A program made the translations under genes and the position numbers. From Calycina herbarum (taxonomy: Eukaryota > Ascomycota > Leotiomycetes > Helotiales > Pezizellaceae), in NCBI GenBank assembly GCA_001414485.1, contig LLEY01000017.1, positions 1-64,000 on the forward strand: 64,000 bases of DNA. Direction: 5' to 3'. The notes below the pieces were generated by a model. The model searched no databases, was not told where the DNA came from, and saw nothing but the letters and a program-made list of their open reading frames with translations. Below, in pieces: positions 54,666 through 64,000 of this stretch; within the stretch, counting starts at the first letter, position 1; every line of letters begins with the position of its first letter.

Positions 54666-55135
54666 GAGCGAGATACCCAGAACAACAAGGAAAGGGATGT
54701 AGAGGATATTGCGATTGACCTGTAAAATAAAGGGATAATGGAGTCTGGTTGTATTTGACTGCCGCGTTATCAATAGCCTGGTACATATTGAGTTAGGACT
54801 CTAAATGTGCCAGCCCTTGGGGCCGAGAGATTTACAGCATGACAAGAGTCATGAGTTTTCACCTGCGCCAAAACCTGGAAGGTTTTCAAGAAATGAAGTA
54901 GTTAAGCAAAGGAAATTTAGTGTTACGAGATTCTCCATTGAGCCGCGAAGTGTCACGGAGGAATTATGACACCAATGTTTTCTCCATTGAATAAGTGCTA
55001 ATAACTCATTTCAGGCTCAAAAATTGTTTTTAGGGATCCCTCTGCCACACACAAGGGGCAGGATGAAGATACTTCCATGAGTGGCTAGGAATACGAGGTT
55101 GATATTTGCACCCTCTTGTAGTCTAACTTTTTCAG

Positions 55136-55188
55136 AGTAAGCCACAAAGTAAGCTGTAGGGAAGCTGTAGCTTACTTTGTGGCTTATT
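55136..55188. repeat. Inverted repeat, 20-bp arms, 13-bp loop
   Basis: Arms 55136-55155 and 55169-55188 pair at 19 of 20 positions (core TAAGCCACAAAGTAAGCT). The left flank matches a second site at 18495-18538, suggesting the end of a small dispersed element. Confidence 0.75.
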
Positions 55189-55659
55189 CGCAACTTGTTG
55201 GCTCACTCGTATTTACATTCCAAGGCTTACCTGGAAGAGTACAACAACGTAGCTCAAAATTTAGTGCATCCAAGGTGACCCGCTGTAGATCATGGCAACT
55301 CTCCGACAGGCGCAAGTGTTCGTAACCTGCCTACGTGAATTTGTTTCCTCGAAATCCGGGGCAGCTATCTATACTAGACAATAACACCATCCAACTTCTC
55401 TAGACAATCAGTTTTGGAATGCTATAATGCCAGTGGTCCATGGTAGTAAGTAAGTAACCCAAACAGTCACCGGTAAGCCAACAAACATCGAGTAAGCCAA
55501 TCATCAGGTAGGGGTTCAAAAAGCAAGTCGCGAGTAAGCCACAAGTAAGTCAATAAACCGCAGAATTCACCTCCTCCAATTCAAGGTAGTCTCATCGCCG
55601 CTTCTCCCGACTACCTCATAAAATTTCATCTGATCTCTGTTTATTAATTCCAAATATCT

Positions 55660-55830
55660 GAGACAATTTCCGAAATGCTATGTGCAACAAAACCCCTTTC
55701 AGACGGTAATTTATAGTGAAAAATACTTTGATCTGATCTCCCAAGTCCCCTTGAAATTTGGTATATTTGTTTGAGGCAATGAGAAAATTGCGATTTGCAA
55801 CAAAACCCTTTTTCAGACGGTTACTTTCTG
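55660..55830. repeat. Degenerate direct duplication, about 113-bp period
   Basis: GCAACAAAACCC followed by TTTCAGACGGT occurs at about 55683 and 55797. GATCT words upstream of each and similar AT-rich spacers suggest a diverged tandem copy. Confidence 0.5.
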
Positions 55831-58800
55831 AACAAGTTACATTTTTGAGACTACGAGTAGAATGCGATGTCTGGGTAGTTCCATGTCCTTAATTAATTCT
55901 CAGTACTAACTTAATTAACATGGACCGGTATGAAAGCTTTGTTGCTTAAGGGGGAGATCAACAGGCCGAGATGGTGAGATACTTCCTACGGGCACATATT
56001 GACTTCTCCAAATGAGTCAAGGCGGTCTTAAGCGCCATCGACAATGACTTCATGAAGTCTTGCTATGGACTTTGACCTAAACCGACCCTTAGATTCTCTA
56101 GGATTGAGGTTTTGGACACACGATTAGGAAATTGAAGAGGAGAGATTTGTGATTGGTCGTTGTATTTGGTCGTTCCTTCCTTGCGTATCGGGAGCTCAGA
56201 AACGTTGGGGTGTTAGGCTTGGATCGTTCCTTCCCATTGGAAATAAATGCGGCAAGACTTGCTTCGTTCAAGATTTGTTGCTATCTTTTGTAACAAAAGA
56301 AGGAGCGAGATGAGATTCACTATTTGACAAGAAGTATTATTGAACATATTTTGGAAAAAGAAAGTCAACATAGTAAGTAATGAGCGCTGAACCCTCTAAG
56401 AGTACTTTCTTACCTGCACGCCCTAGGTCTTCTATGCAATTACTGTGGCAGGTTAGGGCGTAAGATATATATACAAACATCTGTTTCTAATTATCCACAT
56501 GTTTAACGTGACCAAGCAGAGCCCTGAGCTTCCATTTTTCTGGGGTTTCTAGTCGAACGCTCATATGAAAGTGATTGTGAGATTCAGTGGTAAACTTCAA
56601 TTCTGAGAGCCTTGCTGTACCCGAGAAGAGAAGTAACTCCAAAAGTTGCAAGGAAAAAAAGGCTGCTCTCTAAGTATTGATCAAGAACCAATAGACTTCA
56701 ACTCAACCTCATGGCTTTCAGCTTTCCTTACAAGGTGATAGAAGTTATGAAAGTAAACACTTTGAGATTTCCGAGTTGGCTGACTAGAGTGATCTGCTAT
56801 GAAGTAGACCTCGTAGAGAATAACACGGTGTTTGTGGACCGTGGTATGGAGGCAGCGGAAAGCCTCTGTTGGGGCATACCTTACCCTGGGAGGGTCGACT
56901 CTGAAAAGACAGTGATCTTGGGTCGAGAGCCTCTGGGGAGTGTCGAGGTCGAGTGTCGAATTTCAAGAGAGGAAGGAACGAGAGAGTCAAGTGGGGTGTC
57001 GAGGACCAACCTAGTGAAAACCACCTTTTTTTTTGGGAAGAGGAAGGAACGAGGAACTGAAGAGAGGACTGTGCCAAACAGGGTTTGTTGACTTGGAGAC
57101 CACCTGGGCAGACCATAGAAATCATTTTGCTGACCAAATGACAGAGTACAAAAAGAAAGGAAGTGATGATGAAATTTGTGAGGCTTAAGCGAGAGTCAGC
57201 GGCTCGGCCTAATTGGTGGCGTTTCTTTTTGAAGCCCCATCGCCTGTAGTGAGACATACACAGCGTTTTTTTTCCAACGTTGCGGCAGTTTGCGAGACAC
57301 CTTCACGACATCGTTTCTTCGACGTCACCGACTCTTGTGTTGATTCTTCTTCAATTAACCACATCATCACTTAGTGCGGAGTAATTGTTGCCGTGTTGTG
57401 TAGACTGTATAGAGCAAAGTCAGCATTGTGCCCCCATGTACAGTGATCGACACTCTGACAACCTTCTCTAGCGGCTTGTTGCATTGCATCGGCCAATACT
57501 CTCTGCACTTGCGCAGCTAACGAACTGGCTGGAGCCTGGCGTCAACGTTTCTCCTGCAACACGTCCAGATGCCATTTTTAAATTCTCGATGAGGTCGACT
57601 CAATTTCCCTTCAGCGAAGTATTGGCAGCGGGTAGGAAGGGCGCTAGCTAGCAATCCGAAGTCAGCGATGATGGAGACGATGGCTTTCAAGGCGATAAGG
57701 CGACTCTATCAACCCGAGAAGAGCCTCTTGATTGCTTTTATTCGGACAATATTGACGATAGACCGTTTGGTGTATCTATCGGTACGACGGTTTGCTTACT
57801 GTGCTCCGTACTGGGTTGTCGGTCGGCCTTGAGTGACAGATGTCACCCTCGCCCTCGCCCCTTTTCATGAAGCATGGCAACGATTGCAATGCCTTTGGCC
57901 GTCTTGGATGGATGGTGGTAACAGTGAGTGGATGGCATTTTGATGGCAGCCATGAGATGGCCTCGGTCGAAACGACGGGCACAAACAAAACTGGGGCTCG
58001 ACTCGTATTTGCTTAGAATCTTGATAAGGTTCCGAGGCCGACCGATACCGTATTCAGATTCCAACGTCACCCAGATCCCAGAGTAGAATCGCCCAGCCAT
58101 CTTCATCTACTTCCCGTCCTCATCTCCAAAATGCAAGCTCCTTGCCGGTAGCCGGTCGTCCCAAACATCACACAGAAGCGCTGTGTAGCTAGCCAGCGCT
58201 GGAGATGTTTTAACTGGAGCCATCCGAATTCCGGAGACGAACTTGACCACGCAGCATTGCAGGTGGATGGGCAACTGGTGGAATATTGAGTGCGATTGTG
58301 GTTCGAGGGTCGAGACGCCTCTCTAGAGCCATTGCCCCTGGAAGAGGATGCTGGTTCCTGCATGGCTCTTGCTGTTCTGGTGGCAGCGGGTGGTGGCCGG
58401 TGGGTCCTCACCGGCGGGGATGGCCTCAATGGCGCACGGCTTGGCGAATTAGTTGGACAGCTCCTTCCTCTTTGGGATGGACTTGCCGAGGAGTGAGAGC
58501 CTAGTCCCAAGAACTCTCTGAAGAATTCCCCTCGCATGCCTCATGCACGCTAAAATGCAAACACAATCCAGCAAACCTGGTTCTTTCCATGTTGATTTAG
58601 AGGGTTTCTGAGGTTTCTGAAGATTCAATTGGTTGACGTTGCGTCCCCTCCATGCTGCACCTTTTCAATCTTTGCCTAAAAAAAGCGCAAGACTTTACTT
58701 TAACGATATTCGGGTTGCAGGGGATCAGGCCAGGGACGATCAAGGAAGATAGATTAATCTGCACTGCAGTCTCCCCTGCATCTCATCCCTCCCCATCCTC

Positions 58801-58992
58801 GCCGCCGCTCACCTGGTAGACATTATATCAACATAGATCGCCCTCAATTCGCGTGAGCTTACTCGAGTACTTGGTCTGTCGTCACACTTTGGACGAGGGG
58901 TTTCTTACACTTTGGTTCCAGCAGTCTTGTCTGCCTTTCACTCGTTTCCCCCGCCTCTTGCTCTTTAATAATTAATTTTGTACGGATTGAAG

Positions 58993-61900
58993 ATGGCTTC
59001 TTCAGCATCCAAAATGGGCATGCCTCGTATCCTCTCGACCACCTTCGTTGTGGCCTGTATTTTGGCACTCCTTTTGGGGAATGTCGACGCGTTGGGCTCT
59101 ACCGACACCATCACTTGGGGTGGTGATAATTCAAGAACGGGATATCAAACGTAATTCCTTCCCTTTTCTTCTTCTTCTTAGATCCAAATGCAAACATGTC
59201 AAATAACGAACGTCATATTTGGTTCACTTGAAACCATCACCACCCCTCGGCAAAAGAGATAGAACATTTTCTCTGGTTCCACAGCAAATCAAATTAATGT
59301 GTGCAAAGTTACGAATAGCTAACTTGTGCCCAGTAATCATAATATGGATCCTTCAATCGTTGGGAGTCCTCAATTCGGCCAACTTTTCAAAACTACCTTA
59401 CCGGGAAAGTACAATGGTGTTGCGGAACAGATCTTTTCCCAGCCATTGGTTTACACGCCCTCGGATGGAATACAGTATTTGTACGTCGCTACCGCCCAGA
59501 ACAACGTCTACAAATTGAATGCAAAGACCGGAGAAATCGTACTCAAAAGAAATCTACATATCCCATTTTTGGCTGCAGATCTAGATGGATGTGTAGATAT
59601 TTCTCCTCACATCGGAATCACTGCGACGGGAGTGATTGACCCCGCCACCGATACTTTATACCTGACGGCCAAAACATACGTCAATCAAAATGGAGGAAAT
59701 GGTGCTCAAGGGAAACCAGACGGACGTTATTACGTCCACGCGATTGATGTCAACGATCTCAGCGAACGCCCAAACTTTCCGGTGGATTTGGAGGGCACAG
59801 TTGCCAGGAATAGTCCCACACGAAACTTCAACGGCGGTATCCATCACCAGAGACCTGCTCTTCTCCACACTGGGCAATTCATCTATGCGGGCTTTGCTTC
59901 TCATTGTGTTCAATACAACTTTACGGGTTGGATCATGGGCTGGGACAAGACCACAGGTGCTACGGTAGAAAGATGGGCAACAGAAGGCGTTGGAATCCCA
60001 AATACTACGCCAGGCGGCGGAATCTGGATGTCTGGAGGAGGTATTGCTTCAGATGATGCTGGATCGATCTTCTTTGGCACAGGAAACGGATACGCATCTC
60101 AACTTTCGACTATTCCCGTTAATGGCCGCAATCCACCGACAGCAATCGAGCAAGCGGCTGTTCATATGACGATCGGTGATGACGGGAGTCTCACACTTGT
60201 AGACTTTTTCATGCCTTGGGAGAAACAACAACTTGATGGTGCAGACAAGGATCTTGGAACGACTCCTCTGGAATTACTCCCTAGCGAATTTTCTTGCGGC
60301 GATGTTAAGCGGATTGGTGTCATTACGGGGAAAAGTGGAAAAACATACTGGTTGAATCTTGATGATCTCGGAGGATACAAGAATGGGCCGGATAAACTTG
60401 ACGATGTCATTCAAGTGTATCAAAACGAGAACTCGGTTTATGCTGGTGCCGGTGTCTATCCTTTGGAGGGTGGCTACATTTATATTAATGGTATGTTCCC
60501 CTTCCACGCTTCACTTTAAGGTAAACAAACATGCTAAGTTATAAATCTACAGTTATCCAATTCCCAACTCATGTTTTCAAATTCGCCTGCAATGCTGGTG
60601 TTCCTTCTTTCACCAAGGTCGCCGATAGTCCTAGTAACAACGCATACGTTCTAGGTGTTGGACACGGCACTGTTACTTCCCTTAACGGACAAATTGGAAC
60701 TGGTCTTGTGTGGACTAGCGATGTCCAGGGGTTCAATCTACGAATTTACAAGGCTGTTCCAGAAAATGGATTCTTGACACAAATCAATCAGTTCAATATT
60801 CCCGGAACGACCAAGTTCACACGACCAGTTTTTGGAGATGGACGAGCTTATGTCGGCACGACTCTGGGGTTTATCTATGGATTCGGTTCGCCAGTTAACT
60901 TGCCGCTCAACTGTTCTTCACCATACGATTTTGGCGTTGCTAATCTCAATAATGCTACAGTGGCAAAGAAAATTACCTGTACTGCCCTTTCGGCTGTCAC
61001 AATCACTAATGCTACCTTAACGGGAGACGCAAATTTCGTTATATCGAACGTACCCACCATACCCGCCACTATTGCAACAGGCGGAACTTTCAGTTTCGAT
61101 GCTGTATTCAACCCAAAAGCTGTGGGACCGCTATCGTCAGATGTCCTCCTAAGCACTACTAACGATGCTGCTGGATACAGCACTAGCACACCTGTCAGTT
61201 TGCGAGGTACTGGCCAGAGTGTCAATGCTCTACTTCAAGTCAGCCCGCTTACCTTGACTTTCCAAGGTGTAATTGCCGGAGGTCAAATTGGAGGAGTCAA
61301 TCAATCTGTGCTCTTCAACAACTTGGGCAATTCGCCACTGTCGATTTCCGAAATCAAATACTCCATCAAGAGTGAGAGTGGACCGTTTATCCCAGCAAAT
61401 GGAACAGCAGCGCAACCCAAAGCTGGACCATTTACCTTTATGGGTCTTCCTTCTACCATACCAGGAAATTCAGGAGTTACAGTCCAGGTCAACTTTGATA
61501 CTTCAGTGACAGGAAACTTTGCAGCTTATCTCAGCGTTGTATCGAATGGTGGAACCAAAATATTTGATGTACTTGGTACAGCTGGTTCGGCTCCTGTTGC
61601 CTTGGTGGAATTCCAAACTCCTGACGGAACGGGGTGGGTGAAATATGCAAAGGGATCTAACTTTACATTTGGCAATGTTACTGAAAATACCACACGCCAA
61701 CTTAAGATGCGGGTTACAAACAATGCCACCACCGATGGTGCCAGTCTTTCGATTACAGTCTCAAAGCCCCCATTCGGGGTCGCTGGAATCATCGGAGCCA
61801 ACAATCAAATTGATCTCGCTGAAGGCACAATTCTCAAGCCGGGAGAAAATGCTACAGCAACTCTCTACTGCTCGGTTCCTAAATCTCAATGGAACATGGA

Positions 61901-64000
61901 TCCTTATACTGGAACTGCACATTGGACCATGAACGTCAACGATCTCGACTTTAGCAAACAGGATATTCCATTCGTTTGTGGTGCTGTTACGGAACAAGCA
62001 CCTCCTCTTCAATCAAATGGCCTTGGGTACTATCGTTATACAGGCTGTTTCAAAGAGGCAAATCCTGGAAGACAACTCACATCTCAGCTTTACAGCAACG
62101 TTAACAACACCCAAGCAATGTGTATCGCCGCTTGTGCTGCAGCAGGACAAACCTTCTGTGGTACTCAATATAACCGAGAATGTTGGACCGGGCCTACAAT
62201 TCCTAATGAGCAAGTTGAGGAAGGAAACTGCAATTTCCCCTGTGCTGGAGATATTAACCAAATTTGTGGAGGTGATGGACTTGATGGTGCGGGGAGTTAT
62301 ATCTCCTTGTTCGCGGATACCAGATCTTTTGATGGGAATACGACAACTCCTACTAGCACCGCTGGCTCTCCAGCTCCCACTGCTACGGGTGGTCCTCAAA
62401 TCAAGCAGACTGTTGGCAATTATGTCTTCCAAGGGTGTTACAATGAGTTGACCGTAGGAGGCCGGGCTTTGGCCAAGTCGACATACACCGACGATCTGAT
62501 GACTTTGGAGTCATGCTCAACCTTCTGCAGTGGAGTTGCGTATTTCGGTGTCGAATATGGGCGCGAATGCTACGTAAGTCTTGAATTTCATCTCTTTCCA
62601 GAAAACCTGCTAATTTATTATTTAGTGTGGAACTACTCTTGCTGCTGGAAGTACGAAAGTTGCCAATCAAGCTGATTGTAACTTCCTTTGCCCTGGTGAT
62701 CCGAATACCTATTGTGGTGCTTCAAGCCGTATACAGTTATATGCTCTTAACTCGACGGCTGTTTCATCGACGACTATTTCATCGACGGCTATTTCATCGA
62801 CAGCTATTTCATCGACAGCTATTTCATCGGCGACTGTTATTTCGAGCACCTCGAAATCTTCATCGACTTCTCTTTCCGCGACGAGCACTTCGACTTTGGT
62901 TTCGACGAGCAGTAGCTTAACAAGCAAGACTTCAAGTTCTTCAGCCTCGGTCACGAGTTCTGCAGCATCAATCACGTCAACTTCAGTAAGCTTGTCTTCG
63001 TCTGGTATTTCCACTAGTAGCACTTCCGCTGCACCAACAGGTCCGACAATTGTCCCATCCGTCGGACTTTACAGCTACCTTGGATGTTATACAGAAGGTA
63101 CCAATGTTCGTGCTCTTGGAGGAGCATCGTCTCCCAACGATACTCAAACTGTATCTCTTTGTGCAGCCTCATGTGCTAAATTCAAGTACTTTGGATTGGA
63201 ATATTCCCGCGAGTAAGTCAAAACATCTCCATTATTTCGCGTCTATCCAACTTTTCTCAACCGAGCACCACTGACTTTATCTAGATGCTGGTGTGGAAAT
63301 AGCTTTGGTGTCGGAGCTGTACTTGTCAAGGACAGCGAGTGCAGCATGACCTGTGCTGGCGACAAAGGCTCTTACTGTGGAGCTGGAAGTAGGTTGAATG
63401 TTTATGTCAAGAATGACACAACTTTGAGTACGACATCCCTTATTAGCACCACTTCGACATCTTCAGTCAGCTCAAGTATGTCGATTACCTCGACCATTTC
63501 CAGTATTTCAAGCGTAACAAGCTCAACGAGCGTTTCCTCGTCGGCCAGCAGTACAACAGTAGCCGTTTCAACGAGCAGGACCTCTTCCTCAACCTCGTCC
63601 TCCTCGAGCGCGGCAATTTCTTCCACACTCACCTCCTCCGCCACCTCAAAATCTTCATCCTCAACATCTACGTCCTCCACAGCGCCCAAACCAACAGGCC
63701 CATTCGTATCCGAAGGAAACTCAAACTTCACATACTACTCCTGCGTCTCAGAACCTTCATCAGGTCGTCTCCTCACCAACCAAATCCTCAACAATGGAAC
63801 CTCAATGACGATAGAGCTCTGTCTCTCCACCTGCTACAATTACAAATACGCAGGCGTCGAATACGGGCGCGAATGCTGGTGTTCTAATACCTTGAATTTA
63901 GTTGGAAATACGGGTGCTACTCCGGCGGCCAACCTTACGGATTCCTCGTGTGGTTTTCTTTGTCCGGGGAATGCGACGGAGTACTGTGGGTCGAGTAGTA
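58993..64000 (+). CDS. Large secreted protein: PQQ-type propeller, choice-of-anchor-D-like region, WSC repeats (3' end outside window)
   Basis: Five exons seen: 58993-59150, 59334-60490, 60553-62573, 62626-63212 and 63285 to the window end, all joined in phase. Residues 1-34 are a signal peptide. Exons 2-3 encode a propeller resembling PQQ-dependent dehydrogenases (QYLYVATAQNNVYKLNAKTG, then GRYYVHAIDV). About 300 residues of Ig-like, ASH/choice-of-anchor-D character follow (FNPKAVGPLSSDV, then NFDTSVTGNF). At least four WSC domains come next at about 62020-62310, 62416-62750, 63070-63410 and 63715-64000, each with YxGCx..., CxxxC and EYGRECxC-type motifs, separated by Ser/Thr-rich linkers likely to be O-mannosylated. 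WSC domains bind wall polysaccharide (family knowledge). A 15-bp minisatellite at 62763-62837 encodes five SSTAI-like repeats. Whether the propeller is enzymatic is unclear. Confidence 0.85.
62763..62837. repeat. 15-bp in-frame minisatellite, five copies
   Basis: Unit TTCATCGACGGCTAT, five copies with a few changes, in the Ser/Thr linker after the second WSC domain. Confidence 0.8.

Larger units (their letters stand above)
54666..58992. other. 4.3-kb region without a supportable gene
   Basis: ORFs up to 157 codons occur (for example 56711-57091, 57257-56784, 58537-58103) but overlap on opposite strands and show no domain, signal peptide or splice support. It contains the hairpin at 55136-55188, several copies of GTAAGCCA between 55136 and 55550, a degenerate duplication around 55660-55830 and, at the right end, the promoter of the WSC gene. 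A non-coding RNA gene cannot be excluded. Confidence 0.45.

Noticed and set aside
56711..57091. 126-codon ATG ORF on the plus strand
   Set aside because: Overlaps a longer opposite-strand ORF, has no domain or signal, and lies in a repeat-bearing region. Chance ORF is more likely.
58103..58537. 144-codon Pro/Ser-rich minus-strand ORF
   Set aside because: Low complexity with overlapping plus-strand frames; no recognisable domain.

Overview
The window looks like nuclear DNA of a filamentous ascomycete, most likely a leotiomycete (Helotiales, the Botrytis/Sclerotinia side). The evidence is the many 49-70 nt GT-AG introns with CTAAC/CTGAC-like branch sites, the fungal gene families (WSC, HET-like, MCT-type MFS, fungal GH16, haspin), and AT-rich, stop-filled blocks that resemble repeat-induced point mutation (RIP). 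The order-level placement is inference. I found no rRNA, tRNA, CRISPR array or intact transposon.

Layout. 1-0.9 kb is an AT-rich block. 1.0-18.2 kb holds a small PPxY membrane protein, a CNT nucleoside transporter, a decayed ORF region, an MFS transporter, a secreted GH16 beta-glucanase, an uncharacterised 451-aa protein and an ENT nucleoside transporter. 19.5-31.7 kb is accessory and partly degenerate: a membrane-anchored HET-like protein, an AT-rich palindrome-rich block, an ORF without a credible start codon, a frameshifted pseudogene, a Cys/His zinc-motif gene broken by an in-frame TAG, and a mutated copy of the tail of the HET-like gene. A five-exon haspin kinase follows.

31.8-44.8 kb is the most interesting stretch. 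After a two-exon small secreted protein come an MCT-type MFS transporter, an ATP-grasp ligase, a seven-exon cytochrome P450 sharing a promoter region with the ligase, and a 1042-residue two-half PLP decarboxylase. Together they look like a compact biosynthetic cluster with no PKS, NRPS or terpene synthase: the decarboxylase would make an amine, the ATP-grasp enzyme would join it to an acid, the P450 would oxidise the product and the MFS protein would export it. I do not recognise a characterised cluster with this composition.

45-54.7 kb carries an F-box protein with a GC-AG intron, a secreted MGH1/GH63-like glycosidase with a discoidin-like tail, a NiCoT nickel/cobalt transporter with an overlapping upstream ORF, an atypical protein kinase with a 17-nt exon, and a BTB protein with a 22-residue duplication. 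54.7-59.0 kb has no supportable gene but contains a hairpin and dispersed repeats. 59-64 kb is a large secreted protein (PQQ-type propeller, choice-of-anchor-D-like region, at least four WSC domains) that runs off the window end.

Most gene models were rebuilt by hand from reading frames and splice signals. Each one listed as spliced sums to a whole number of codons, but none has been checked against transcripts or databases.
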